Position numbers and translations under genes: made by a program
Part shown: positions 30,075-39,462 of the stretch, one piece after another
How the letters are laid out: each line of letters starts with the position of its first letter
How positions within the stretch are numbered: the first letter of the stretch is position 1
Assembly (NCBI GenBank): GCA_024281825.1
Contig: JAMWZY010000001.1
Span: 62,001-126,000 of the forward strand
Direction of reading: 5' to 3'
From: Nitrosomonas sp.
Lineage (GTDB): Bacteria; Pseudomonadota; Gammaproteobacteria; Burkholderiales; Nitrosomonadaceae
Length of the DNA: 64,000 nucleotides
Notes under the pieces: generated by a model
Seen by the model: only the letters and a program-made list of their open reading frames with translations
Database searches by the model: none
Told to the model about the DNA's origin: nothing

Positions 30075-30158
30075 CAAATTGATTTTGAATAATTTTTCAA
30101 AAATTTCTTGCTTAAACCTAAGATACCCGTTCTTTCCGCTATTAACTCTAACCTAAAT

Positions 30159-30764
30159 CTATTTACTCTTGGCAAGAATTAAGTATTTTTTGTGTAAAGT
30201 AAGTACCTGTTTCTTTAAAGAATCAATATCATAATCGTTGATAATGATATCATCAGCTAACTGCAAACGTCGCTGTCTTGTTACTTGTGTTGCCATAATC
30301 GCTTTCACTTTTTTCTCTGACAATCGACTCCTCGTCATCGTGCGTAACAATTGCAGAGATTCACTGCAATCTACTACTAAAACACGCTCAACAGTATTGT
30401 CATAATCATGCGTTTCAAATAGTAATGGTACGACAATAATAATGTAAGCCTCGGTAATTTGTTTGATTTGAACTTTTACTTCTTTAAGAATAAGAGGATG
30501 CAGGATTTTCTCTAACCTAATTCGCGCATTATTATCAGAAAAAATCAGGTTAAGCATTTTAACTCTATCAACCGCACCGACAGAATCAATGCAATCGCCT
30601 CCAAAAGCCTCTCGAATTGCATTGACGGCCAGTCCATTTACTTCAGTAAACTTCCTTGCAAGGATATCAGTATCAACAATTGTAATCCCTAGATCGGCAA
30701 ACAATCTACTAACGGTAGATTTACCACACCCAATGCCACCCGTTAAGCCAACCACAAAGGTCAT
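30159..30764 (-). CDS. coaE: Dephospho-CoA kinase
   Basis: Last step of coenzyme A synthesis: phosphorylates the 3'-hydroxyl of dephospho-CoA. The 201 residues show the P-loop GLTGGIGCGKSTVSRLF at the start, DTDILAR, the LEKILHPLI and VPLLFE motifs, DCSESLQLLRTMTRS and ADDIIIND near the C-terminus. It lies 3 bases after pilD, the usual pilC-pilD-coaE arrangement. Confidence 0.96.
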   Translation of the reverse strand: MTFVVGLTGGIGCGKSTVSRLFADLGITIVDTDILARKFTEVNGLAVNAIREAFGGDCIDSVGAVDRVKMLNLIFSDNNARIRLEKILHPLILKEVKVQIKQITEAYIIIVVPLLFETHDYDNTVERVLVVDCSESLQLLRTMTRSRLSEKKVKAIMATQVTRQRRLQLADDIIINDYDIDSLKKQVLTLHKKYLILAKSK

Positions 30765-30767
30765 AGC

Positions 30768-31631
30768 TCAAAATGAACCAAGGTATAGTTGATTAATATC
30801 ATTACCCACAAACAAGGCAATCAAGGCTCCGCTCACTAAATAAGGACCAAATGGAATAGGCATATTCTTATTGCGCCCAGCACTCACGATTAAACCAATA
30901 CCTACAACGGCACCCATCAGCGATGAGAAAACAATAACGATTGGTAACATTCCCCATCCCAGCCATGCACCGATCGCTGCCAGTAACTTAAAATCACCAT
31001 ATCCCATACCTTCTTTACTTGTTACTAACTTAAAACACCAATAAATCGACCATAGTGATAAGTAACCAACTACTGCACCTATAACTGCACCATGAATGTC
31101 AGTAAAACCATTATTCAAATTAATCAGAATACCTAACCATAACAATGGCAATGTAATATCGTCTGGTAATAGCTGTGTGTCCAGGTCTATCATCGCTAGC
31201 ACGATTAACGCCCAAACAAAAATCAATGCAGCTAGCGCTAATAAACTAAAACCAAAATGCCAGGCCACAAGACCACTCATCAACGTTGTCGCAGCCTCAA
31301 CAACAGGATAGCGTAAAGAAATATGTTTTTTGCATTGTTTACAGCGCCCACGCAATACAAGATAGCTGATAATAGGAATATTCTCTAGGGGAGTTATTTT
31401 ATATCCGCAATGAACACACGCGGAGCGCGGGACCATAAGGTTAAGTTCCGTAAATACTTGGACCGTTTCTCCGCGTATTTCCGCACATTGTTGCATCCAG
31501 TTTCTCTTAATCATTTGCGGCAATCGATAGATAACGACATTGAGAAAACTTCCAACCATCAACCCAGTGATAGAAGCCAACGAGATCCATAAAAAAGGAG
31601 AATCTTGTAGCTGAGTAGTAAAGGTCATCAT
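30768..31631 (-). CDS. pilD: Type IV prepilin peptidase/N-methyltransferase
   Basis: Inner-membrane aspartic protease that cleaves and N-methylates prepilins and pseudopilins. The 287 residues have GLMVGSFLNVVIYRLP at the N-terminus, a cytoplasmic zinc-binding loop with two C-x-x-C pairs (CVHC and CKQC), and the two catalytic aspartates in MIDLDTQLLPDD and MGYGDFKLLAA. About eight hydrophobic segments. Grouped with pilC upstream and coaE downstream. Confidence 0.95.
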   Translation of the reverse strand: MMTFTTQLQDSPFLWISLASITGLMVGSFLNVVIYRLPQMIKRNWMQQCAEIRGETVQVFTELNLMVPRSACVHCGYKITPLENIPIISYLVLRGRCKQCKKHISLRYPVVEAATTLMSGLVAWHFGFSLLALAALIFVWALIVLAMIDLDTQLLPDDITLPLLWLGILINLNNGFTDIHGAVIGAVVGYLSLWSIYWCFKLVTSKEGMGYGDFKLLAAIGAWLGWGMLPIVIVFSSLMGAVVGIGLIVSAGRNKNMPIPFGPYLVSGALIALFVGNDINQLYLGSF

Positions 31632-31674
31632 GAATATTTAACGCAGCAAAATTATAAAATGAATTCGCATTGAT

Positions 31675-32910
31675 TTAACTAACCACCATACCCATTTTAA
31701 AAATGGGCAAGTACATCGCAACGACCATTCCACCAATCAATGTTCCCAGCACTACCATGATAACCGGCTCCATCAAACTGGAAAGCGCGGCCACCGCATC
31801 ATCGACCTCTGCTTCATAAAAGTCAGCAACTTTACCCAGCATTGAGTCAAGAGAACCAGATTCTTCTCCGATCGCAACCATCTGTATAACCATGCTAGAA
31901 AATACTTCACTGTTCGTCATGGAGGACATCAAACTATTACCTGTACTCACTTCTAGTTGAATCTTTTTTGTAGCTTCATAATAAACATAGTTACCTGCTG
32001 CACCAGCCACAGAATCTAATGACTCCACTAGAGGCACCCCTGCCGCAAACATAGTTGAAAGTGTGCGAGACCAACGTGCAATTGTCGCTTTACGAATGAT
32101 TTCACCAAAAACAGGGATTTTTAGTAACAAACGATCCATAAAACGCTGCATTGGTATTGAGCGCTTCCAAGTATAAAAAAACGCATACCCTCCCCCACCT
32201 AAAACACCAATAATTGCCCACCAATAGGCCACAAAGAAATCTGAAGCAGCCATCACTACGAGTGTCGGTGTGGGTAGATCAGCACCAAATCCCTCGAACA
32301 AGTCTTTAAACGCGGGAATTACAAAAATCATAATGACTGCGGTAATAATAAACGCAACAACAATAATTGAAATAGGATAAAAAAGTGCCGATTTAATTTT
32401 CCCCTTAATCGCCTGGATTTTTTCTTTATATGTAGCCAATCGGTCTAGCAGACCATCTAAAATACCTGCTGCTTCCCCCGCTTCGACCAGATTACAAAAT
32501 AATGAATCAAAGTAGAGTGGATATTTCCGGAACGCATTCGCCAGATTACTACCCGTTTCCACCTCTGCTTTTATATCTAGAAGCAACTTGGCAACCGCGT
32601 GGTTGCTATGCCCTTTTCCAACGATATCAAAAGCCTGCAATAATGGCACTCCTGATTTCATCATCGTTGCCAACTGACGCGTGAATAAAGTGATATCCTT
32701 ATCAGTGATCTTTCCGCCAGAAGGTGCTTTTTTAATTTTAGTGACTTTAATACCCTGACGGCGCAGTGCGGAAGTAATAATAACGGTTCCAGCGGCACGC
32801 ATTTCGCCTTTGACTTCTTTACCGAATCGATCCTTACCTTCCCACAAATAGTTATATTGCTTGACTTTCTTTTCTGTCTTTTCTGCTCGCGCGGAGATAG
32901 TTGCTGCCAT
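31675..32910 (-). CDS. pilC: Type IV pilus inner-membrane platform protein PilC
   Basis: Polytopic platform of the type IV pilus assembly motor. I use ATG 32910 (GGAG 11 bases upstream), giving 411 residues; a TTG extension to 32952 adds 14 residues without family support. The protein starts with a short basic tail and YLWEGKDRFGKEVKG, then two T2SSF domains, each with a GxxxxxAF-type start (VPLLQAFDIVGKG near residue 90 and VPLVESLDSVAGAAGN near residue 295), and ends in hydrophobic spans. The usual neighbour pilB is absent from the window. Confidence 0.93.
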   Translation of the reverse strand: MAATISARAEKTEKKVKQYNYLWEGKDRFGKEVKGEMRAAGTVIITSALRRQGIKVTKIKKAPSGGKITDKDITLFTRQLATMMKSGVPLLQAFDIVGKGHSNHAVAKLLLDIKAEVETGSNLANAFRKYPLYFDSLFCNLVEAGEAAGILDGLLDRLATYKEKIQAIKGKIKSALFYPISIIVVAFIITAVIMIFVIPAFKDLFEGFGADLPTPTLVVMAASDFFVAYWWAIIGVLGGGGYAFFYTWKRSIPMQRFMDRLLLKIPVFGEIIRKATIARWSRTLSTMFAAGVPLVESLDSVAGAAGNYVYYEATKKIQLEVSTGNSLMSSMTNSEVFSSMVIQMVAIGEESGSLDSMLGKVADFYEAEVDDAVAALSSLMEPVIMVVLGTLIGGMVVAMYLPIFKMGMVVS

Positions 32911-32959
32911 AGTTAATCGGCTCCAGATCAATTCAAAAAGTAATTTTTTCAAAATTTAG

Positions 32960-33008
32960 CAACTTGAAGCTCTATTTTTATAGTTGATGGAAATAAAGCT
33001 TCAAGTTG
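32960..33008. repeat. 18-bp inverted repeat between the Rid gene and pilC
   Basis: CAACTTGAAGCTCTATTT at 32960-32977 pairs with AAATAAAGCTTCAAGTTG at 32991-33008, with one mismatch that can be a G-U pair, around a 13-base loop. On the minus strand it follows the Rid gene by about 140 bases and precedes pilC by about 50. It could be a terminator for the former or a leader structure for the latter. Confidence 0.7.
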
Positions 33009-33148
33009 TTTTGAATAGCATGAAGAACTTAACGGCATAGCTGGATAAATTCTTAGGCGGAAGATTTCAAGAGCAGTGAGCCAAAACAACATGCGAGAAA
33101 AATTTGCGGACTTTAGAAGATTCTAATCACTATACTCGTATTAGATGA

Positions 33149-33538
33149 TTAGCCGCGATCACGATATGCTGTGACTTGAATCTCAATTTTCATGCGTGGA
33201 TCAGACAAACCAGCCGCCAACATCATAGCCGATGGTCTGACATCACCCAGATACTTACGCATAACCGGCCAGCATTTGGGGAAATCTTCAGCATTTGGAA
33301 ACACATATGTAACACGCACAACATCTTTCATTTCGGATCCAGCTTGCTTCAATGCCGTATCGATATTTTTGAAACATTGCTCCGCCTGTTCGAGCAGATC
33401 ATCAGAAATGGTCATTTTACTGTAATCAAAACCGGTGGTGCCAGATACCAGGACCCAATTTCCCTCCACCACCGCGCGCGAATAGCCGATTTCCTGTTCA
33501 AATGTAGAACCTGAGCTAATGAGCTGACGTGCCATCAT
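33149..33538 (-). CDS. Rid-family (YjgF/YER057c/UK114) protein
   Basis: 129 residues of the small Rid fold. Seen are the LVSGTTGFD strand, DLLEQAEQCFKNIDTALKQAG, VVRVTYVFPNAEDFPKCWPVM, the VRPSAMML segment carrying the family arginine, and the terminal KIEIQVTAYRD. True RidA members hydrolyse reactive enamine/imine intermediates; this sequence looks closer to other Rid subfamilies (long central segment with PKCWPVMRKYL), so enamine deaminase activity is uncertain. A single-gene unit on the minus strand. Confidence 0.85.
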   Translation of the reverse strand: MMARQLISSGSTFEQEIGYSRAVVEGNWVLVSGTTGFDYSKMTISDDLLEQAEQCFKNIDTALKQAGSEMKDVVRVTYVFPNAEDFPKCWPVMRKYLGDVRPSAMMLAAGLSDPRMKIEIQVTAYRDRG

Positions 33539-33653
33539 GCATTTTCCTTTTTTGATTTAAAAAATTTTGCGTAAGATACCACTATAATTCCACAACAAGC
33601 TAGTTGCACAATACGTTTTTACTAGGCTGTAATTTCTCTAATTCGAAAGCACA

Positions 33654-35087
33654 ATGCCCATCACATTTTATTGGCATGACTATGAAACGTTTGGCGCCGA
33701 TCCTCGACGTGATCGGCCTGCGCAGTTTGCCGGAATCCGCACTGATGAAGCGCTAAACGAAATCGGCGAGCCGCTAGTCATTTACTGCAAGCCAGCTCGC
33801 GATTTCCTGCCGCATCCCGAAGCCTGTTTGCTCACCGGCATCACACCGCAGCTAGCTGATCAAAGAGGGCTACCCGAACCGGAATTTATTGCACGCATTC
33901 ATACCGAATTTTCGCAACCGAACACATGTGGTATCGGCTACAACTCACTGCGTTTTGACGATGAAATTACGCGTTTTACGCTGTACCGTAATTTCTATGA
34001 CCCCTATGCACGTGAATGGCAGCAAGGCAATTCCCGCTGGGATATCATTGATCTGGTGCGTATGACATATGCACTTCGCCCAGATGGAATCACCTGGCCA
34101 CGACATGAAGACGGTCAACCCAGTTTTCGCCTGGAGGATCTGGTTGCTGCCAACGGCATTCTACATGAATCCGCGCATGATGCTTTGTCCGATGTACGTG
34201 CCACTATTGCCTTAGCGCGTCTGTTGCGTGCGCAACAACCACGTCTGTACGATTGGTTGTTGCAACTGCGCGATAAACGCAAAGCCGCAGCCCAGCTTGA
34301 CTTAACTACCCATAATCCCGTATTGCACACAACGCGCATGTATCCAACCCAAACAGGTTGTACTTCGCTGATCATGCCGTTGATTCTGGAACCCGGCAAC
34401 AGTAACAGCGTGCTCGTATACGATTTACGCCATAACCCAGACATATTCTTATCGCTGGATGTAGATAGCTTGAGCAAATTACTGTTTACCCGCAACGACA
34501 AATTGCCCGAAGGAATGCAACGATTGCCAGTCAAATCGATAAAGATCAACAAATGTCCTGCACTGGCACCGCGCAATACGCTTGATCATAAGACTATAGA
34601 GCGTATCGCACTTGATCTAAATAAGTGCCACAATCATTGGCAAGCCTTATGCGCAGCCCCAGATTTTTTCCAGCGTGTAGCCGCCGCATACACCAATCAT
34701 GAATTTGAACCTTCCAGTGATGTCGATTTAGCCCTGTATGAAGGCTTTCTGGACAGTGCAGATGCTGCGTTATTAGTACAGATACGACGAGCCTCACCCC
34801 AAGAACTGGCAAAATACAAATTTAATTTCCATGACGAACGTCTTCCCAAATTGCTATTCCGTTACCGTGCTCGAAATTGGCCTGAAACATTGACGCTTGA
34901 AGAAATAGAACATTGGAAACACATACGTCTAAAACGTCTGACGCAAAATGATTGTGGTGGAAGTATTACTTTTGATGAATTTTCCACACAGATCGCGTTA
35001 TTGCGAGAGACACATAAAACGAATGGAAATGCTGGTCAAATATTAGATGCACTTGAGATGTGGGGTAAAAGTTTGTTGAATTTTTAG
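33654..35087 (+). CDS. sbcB: Exodeoxyribonuclease I
   Basis: Processive 3'-5' exonuclease for single-stranded DNA, involved in recombination and mismatch repair. The 477 residues start FYWHDYETFGADPRRDRPAQFAGIR in two stretches that include the DEDD aspartate and glutamate; YNSLRFDDE and HDALSDVRATIALA supply the remaining acidic and histidine residues. The SH3-like and helical C-terminal regions follow. Slightly shorter than E. coli SbcB. Followed by the comM remnant on the same strand. Confidence 0.95.
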   Translation: MPITFYWHDYETFGADPRRDRPAQFAGIRTDEALNEIGEPLVIYCKPARDFLPHPEACLLTGITPQLADQRGLPEPEFIARIHTEFSQPNTCGIGYNSLRFDDEITRFTLYRNFYDPYAREWQQGNSRWDIIDLVRMTYALRPDGITWPRHEDGQPSFRLEDLVAANGILHESAHDALSDVRATIALARLLRAQQPRLYDWLLQLRDKRKAAAQLDLTTHNPVLHTTRMYPTQTGCTSLIMPLILEPGNSNSVLVYDLRHNPDIFLSLDVDSLSKLLFTRNDKLPEGMQRLPVKSIKINKCPALAPRNTLDHKTIERIALDLNKCHNHWQALCAAPDFFQRVAAAYTNHEFEPSSDVDLALYEGFLDSADAALLVQIRRASPQELAKYKFNFHDERLPKLLFRYRARNWPETLTLEEIEHWKHIRLKRLTQNDCGGSITFDEFSTQIALLRETHKTNGNAGQILDALEMWGKSLLNF

Positions 35088-35244
35088 ATGAAAATCTAAA
35101 CTTCTGCTGACACTTTGTTAAATTTAAAACAAAATGAAACTTTGTAAAAGCCTCTCGGATTTTTACTGTAATAGCATCAATAATTGATTACTGGTATAGA
35201 ATTTAGGCAGTATATATAAAAGACAAAAAAACTGAGTTTTGTAA

Positions 35245-35431
35245 GTGGAAATTGATGTGCCAGCGCATGCCTGGTCAGAAAAGCAGTGTATGTTGAGAAA
35301 TCTAATCAATCGCTTGAGTCTAACCGTGTGCCTATCTTCGCACTCTGAAATTTGCGCGAACGATTGCGAATTTATCAGAAATTAAGAAAATCAATAATCA
35401 ACACATTGCTGAAGCAGTTCGGTATCACTGA
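35245..35431 (+). pseudogene. Remnant of the comM (YifB, Mg-chelatase-like) C-terminus
   Basis: In frame from 35245 the plus strand reads KQCMLRNLINRLSLT, and after a shift near 35326 it continues CAYLRTLKFARTIANLS, then KINNQHIAEAVRYH before TGA at 35429-35431. This follows the C-terminal end of ComM proteins, where a stretch of the form RLxLSARAYHRxLKVARTIADL is followed by HxxEAxxYR. Everything before about 35245 is lost. The assignment is from remembered family sequence. The rest of 35088-35454 is AT-rich and holds nothing recognisable. Confidence 0.6.
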
Positions 35432-35454
35432 AAAAGGGACTCTCTTGCTAAACT

Positions 35455-35910
35455 TTATTCTGATGCTTTATCAAACAAGAAACGCCCAATCAATTCCTCC
35501 AACACCATCGCTGAATTGGTTTTCATAATCTTATCGCCTTCTTTTAGCATTACTCCTTCGCCTCCAGCAGACAAACCGATATATTGCTCACCAAGTAACC
35601 CGGATGTCAGAATGCTTGCAAAAGTGTCTTTTGGAAAAAGAAATCGGCTGTCCATATCCATTGTTACAATGGCATCATAGGTTTGTGTACTAAATTGGAT
35701 ATTGGTAACCCGTCCGACCACTACACCAGCACTTTTAACAGGCGCGCGGACTTTAAGGCCACCGATGTTTTCAAAATTCCCAGTGATCACATAACTTTGT
35801 GTTGAACCACTCAAATTCAAGTTACCAACCTTAAGGCTCAGTATCATTAATGCGGCAATGCCAATGATGACAAATATACCGACCCATAAATCCAAAGTTG
35901 TCCGCTGCAT
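35455..35910 (-). CDS. mlaD: MCE-domain lipid transport protein MlaD
   Basis: Periplasm-facing, membrane-anchored MCE ring protein of the Mla phospholipid transport complex. The 151 residues have one N-terminal span (FVIIGIAALMILSLKVG) and one MCE domain with IGGLKVRAPVKSAGVVVGRV and SGLLGEQYIGLSAGG. The hydrophobic C-terminal helix expected to form the ring pore is short. It is the last gene of mlaFED here; mlaC and mlaB do not follow. Start abuts the mlaE stop. Confidence 0.94.
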   Translation of the reverse strand: MQRTTLDLWVGIFVIIGIAALMILSLKVGNLNLSGSTQSYVITGNFENIGGLKVRAPVKSAGVVVGRVTNIQFSTQTYDAIVTMDMDSRFLFPKDTFASILTSGLLGEQYIGLSAGGEGVMLKEGDKIMKTNSAMVLEELIGRFLFDKASE

Positions 35911-36713
35911 TAACTTACTCCTCTAAACATGAAAGCGGTCAAGATAAAATCTAATCCCAAAATGGCAAGCGATGAAGTAACCACGGTACGCGTGGTCGCG
36001 CCCGATACGCCTTCTGCCGTAGGCGGTGCATCATACCCTTCAAATACTGCAATCGCAGCAATGGCTACACCAAAAAAACAGCTCTTAATAAACCCATTCA
36101 GAATATCAAAGCGAAAATCTACCGCACTTTGCATCTGTGACCAGTATGTGCCTTGGTCCACGCCGATAAACACCACTGTCACCAAATAACCGCCCAAAAC
36201 CCCCATCACGGAAAATATTGCTGCCAACAACGGCATGGAAATGACGCCCGCCCAGAAACGAGGTGCAACTACACGCGCCACTGGGTCTACTGCCATCAAA
36301 CCCATTGCTGCTAATTGCTCGGTGGCCTTCATCAGACCGATTTCCGCAGTGATTGCAGAACCGGCACGGCTAGCAAAAAGCAATGCCGCAACCACAGGCC
36401 CCAATTCTCGCACTAAAGATAGTGCGACCAAAGTACCTACCGCCGATTCAGAGCCATATTTCTGTAAGGTTTCATAGCCTTGTAATCCTAATACCATACC
36501 AACAAAAAGACCGGAAACCACAATAATGATCAAGGAAAGTACGCCGGTAAAATATAGCTCCCGTATCACCAGGTTAAAACGACGCAGACTAGTACCGGAT
36601 TTTAACAATACCAAGAGAAAGAAACGACTACCAACACCAAGGCGCCAAACACTCTCAATAACACGGTGACCAATATTCTGAATAACCGAAACGATATGTT
36701 TAGACACGTGCAT
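35910..36713 (-). CDS. mlaE: Phospholipid ABC transporter permease MlaE
   Basis: Inner-membrane permease of the Mla complex, 267 residues with about six hydrophobic segments. Family motifs are LSLVRELGPVVAALLFASRAGSAIT in two adjoining parts, TAEIGLMKATEQLAAM, and GYDAPPTAEGVSGATTRTVV near the C-terminus. The start overlaps mlaF by 14 bases and the stop touches mlaD, so the three genes should be translated as one unit. Confidence 0.95.
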   Translation of the reverse strand: MHVSKHIVSVIQNIGHRVIESVWRLGVGSRFFLLVLLKSGTSLRRFNLVIRELYFTGVLSLIIIVVSGLFVGMVLGLQGYETLQKYGSESAVGTLVALSLVRELGPVVAALLFASRAGSAITAEIGLMKATEQLAAMGLMAVDPVARVVAPRFWAGVISMPLLAAIFSVMGVLGGYLVTVVFIGVDQGTYWSQMQSAVDFRFDILNGFIKSCFFGVAIAAIAVFEGYDAPPTAEGVSGATTRTVVTSSLAILGLDFILTAFMFRGVS

Positions 36714-37512
36714 CCCCTAGATCCAGATCTTGACGATAACTTTGTCCAGAGTAATGAAAAGGTACCGGGCCATCTTCTTCACCGTGAATAAATTGATGCA
36801 CAAACGGCGCAGTCGATTCCATGACTTCCTTCGGAGTACCTTCCGCTGCAATTACGCCATCGGCGATGAAATAAACATAATCCACGATCTTTAAAGACTT
36901 TTGTACATCATGTGTCACCACAATGGAGGTCATACCCAGGGTATCGGTAAGCCGACGGATTAAATTGCCAATAACACTCAAAGAGATGGGATCGAGCCCG
37001 GTAAAAGGCTCATCATACATAATGAGGCTCGGATCGAGTGCAATCGAGCGTGCCAGTGCAACACGCCGAGCCATGCCACCAGAAAGCTCATTAGGCATTA
37101 AGTGATGCGCTCCGCGTAAGCCTACTGCGTCTAATTTCATCAATACTAGATCGCGAATCATCGATTCGGGTAAATCGGTATGTTCACGCATTTGAAATGC
37201 TACGTTATCGAAAACGGATAGATCCGTAAACAATGCACCAAACTGAAACAACATGCCCATTTTACGTCGCAGCTTGAACAGCTTGTCGCGACTCAACTCA
37301 TGTACCACATCTCCGGAAAATTTTACGTAACCGGCAGATGGCCTAATTTCACCACTGATCAAACGCAACAAAGTGGTCTTTCCTGACCCACTGCCCCCCA
37401 TAATAGAAATCACCTTGCCTCGCGGCATGGTCATATGGATACCTTTTAATATTGCGCGTGTACTATAGGAAAAATTCAGATCATTGATTTCAATTAAGTT
37501 CTCGGAACTCAT
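36700..37512 (-). CDS. mlaF: Phospholipid ABC transporter ATP-binding protein MlaF
   Basis: ATPase subunit of the Mla system that maintains outer-membrane lipid asymmetry. The 270 residues show Walker A GGSGSGKTTL near residue 39, Q-loop LFQFGALF, signature NELSGGMARRVALARS, Walker B LIMYDEPFTGLDP and the H-loop VVTHDV. First gene of mlaFED. The 188 bases upstream to the symporter stop contain no gene. Confidence 0.95.
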   Translation of the reverse strand: MSSENLIEINDLNFSYSTRAILKGIHMTMPRGKVISIMGGSGSGKTTLLRLISGEIRPSAGYVKFSGDVVHELSRDKLFKLRRKMGMLFQFGALFTDLSVFDNVAFQMREHTDLPESMIRDLVLMKLDAVGLRGAHHLMPNELSGGMARRVALARSIALDPSLIMYDEPFTGLDPISLSVIGNLIRRLTDTLGMTSIVVTHDVQKSLKIVDYVYFIADGVIAAEGTPKEVMESTAPFVHQFIHGEEDGPVPFHYSGQSYRQDLDLGDARV

Positions 37513-37700
37513 GCAAAATGGTTAAATCAGTAAAGAGAAACACCCATGACAGCCGGTTTTACGACTCAATAATGGAATGATAATGAAAGACGGCAAAACA
37601 CATTGATGAACGTCATTAAATTAAATACGGCCTATATCTGCGATGCATTCTAAACTACTTTAGACCGTAAAGCGTAAAAATTTCATATCCATGCATTAAA

Positions 37701-39149
37701 TTACATGGGTTGCTTTTTTTGTAAAGCATTTAGATATTCCTTGAGATCCCGCTTGATCTCGGGAGCAAGGATATATAAACCAATGATATTGGGCACGGCC
37801 ATAGCAAACACCATTGCGTCGGTAAATAAAATAATATTGGATAATTGCGCCGATGCACCCACAACAATGAATAAACAGAACAGGAATTTGTAAATAATCT
37901 CGACCGCTTTATGTTCGCCAAACAAATAGGTGGTACATATTAATCCATAGTAGGACCAAGAAATCATGGTCGAATAAGCAAATAAAAAAACGGTTAGTGA
38001 CAATATGTAAGGAAACCATGAGATACCCGAAGCAAAGGCTCGCGAAGTCAATTCCACACCTTCAATTCCGCTACCATCGACATAAGCCCCGGAAATTACA
38101 ATGACCAATGCTGTTACCATGCAAATAATTACAGTATCGATGAACGGCCCTAACATGGCAACCATTCCTTGGCTTATGGGTACATCTGTTTTTACTGCAG
38201 AATGGGCAATTGCAGAGGATCCTAATCCTGCCTCATTAGAAAAAACTGCGCGCTGAACACCCATCAATAGCGTACCTAGCAGTGCACCAACCCCAGCTTG
38301 CGGATACAACGCCATTTCAAAAATTTTTTCAATAGCCCCGGGAATTGCTTGATAATGAACGCCCATTACAACGATACCCGCGATAATATATAAGATGGTC
38401 ATAACCGGCACAATTCGCCCGGCTACGGCTGCAATCCATTGAATACCGCCAATGATTACCAACCCAACCAAGACAGCCATGAATAACCCAAACAACCAAC
38501 CTTTATCCGCCAGAAAACTGACATCTCCACCCGTCACTACTACGGCCTGCTGATAGGCTTGATTCGCTTGAAACAATCCCCCTGCACCAATAGTACCGCC
38601 TATGCAACAAATTGCGAATAATCCTGCCATGAATTTACCCATGCGGGGATGCTGCAACTGTTCGAAAGCCGCGCGCAAATAATGCATTGGTCCGCCCGAT
38701 AATACTTTGCAATTATCATCCGGCGCATATTGGCGATATTTAATGCCCAAGGCGACTTCCACAAACTTGGTTGACATACTGAAAATACCCATGACTGCCA
38801 TCCAAAAGGCCGCGCCCGGACCACCCAAAGAAATCGCTACAGCGACACCCGCAATATTGCCTAATCCAATCGTTGCCGACAAAGAAGTCATCAACGCTTG
38901 AAAGCGACTGATTTCTCCACAATTACAACCATTCGTATCGAATTTCCCACGTAACACGTCAATAGCGTGCGTAAAATAACGCACATTGATAAAACCTAAA
39001 TAGAAAGTAAAAAAAATAGCAGCTATTACGAGCCAAAATAAGATAAATTTAATTTCTAAATCAAATAACTGAACACTATAGAAAATGACAGATGCCACTG
39101 CATTTGCAATAGGTTCAATCGAGGAATCAATCAGTTTGTCAATTTCCAT
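37701..39149 (-). CDS. Alanine/glycine:cation symporter (AGCS family)
   Basis: Sodium- or proton-coupled amino acid carrier in the inner membrane. The 482 residues have ten or more hydrophobic segments. AGCS marks are LSATIGLGNIAGVAVAI near residue 90, GGPGAAFWMAVMGIFSMSTKFVE, the GGPMHYL stretch, and AVFSNEAGLGSSAIAHSA near residue 305. The N-terminus is slightly extended before the first span. Amino acid specificity cannot be read from the sequence. Single transcription unit. Confidence 0.92.
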   Translation of the reverse strand: MEIDKLIDSSIEPIANAVASVIFYSVQLFDLEIKFILFWLVIAAIFFTFYLGFINVRYFTHAIDVLRGKFDTNGCNCGEISRFQALMTSLSATIGLGNIAGVAVAISLGGPGAAFWMAVMGIFSMSTKFVEVALGIKYRQYAPDDNCKVLSGGPMHYLRAAFEQLQHPRMGKFMAGLFAICCIGGTIGAGGLFQANQAYQQAVVVTGGDVSFLADKGWLFGLFMAVLVGLVIIGGIQWIAAVAGRIVPVMTILYIIAGIVVMGVHYQAIPGAIEKIFEMALYPQAGVGALLGTLLMGVQRAVFSNEAGLGSSAIAHSAVKTDVPISQGMVAMLGPFIDTVIICMVTALVIVISGAYVDGSGIEGVELTSRAFASGISWFPYILSLTVFLFAYSTMISWSYYGLICTTYLFGEHKAVEIIYKFLFCLFIVVGASAQLSNIILFTDAMVFAMAVPNIIGLYILAPEIKRDLKEYLNALQKKQPM

Positions 39150-39462
39150 GCATCAAAAATATCCTTGTAATATGCCCGAGCAAATTAGTATCAATAACTT
39201 ATATGCTATTTTGTTCAAAAAGATTTACGAATTTTATTGCACAAGTAGGGCCCACTTGTACAGAATTGAAAAAGGGCAGAAATGAGCGTTATCTCATCAT
39301 TGGTAACCTACATTTAACTGATAATATTTTGTTTTTTTAAATAAAAAACCACAATAGATTCCATCAAAAATATAAAAGGTTTCATTTTGCCATATTTCAT
39401 GCAATATCGCATATCGACGGTTTCGTGTATTTTGTTCGATCCATTCTGCTGATCGCCCTTTT
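39150..39462. other. Divergent intergenic region, 313 bases
   Basis: Separates the symporter (minus) and the thermonuclease gene (plus). AT-rich. Contains an imperfect inverted repeat at 39241-39259 (ACAAGT and ACTTGT arms around AGGGCCC). An 80-codon minus-strand frame overlaps it but has no signal or family motif. Promoters for both genes are expected here but none is convincing. Confidence 0.5.
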
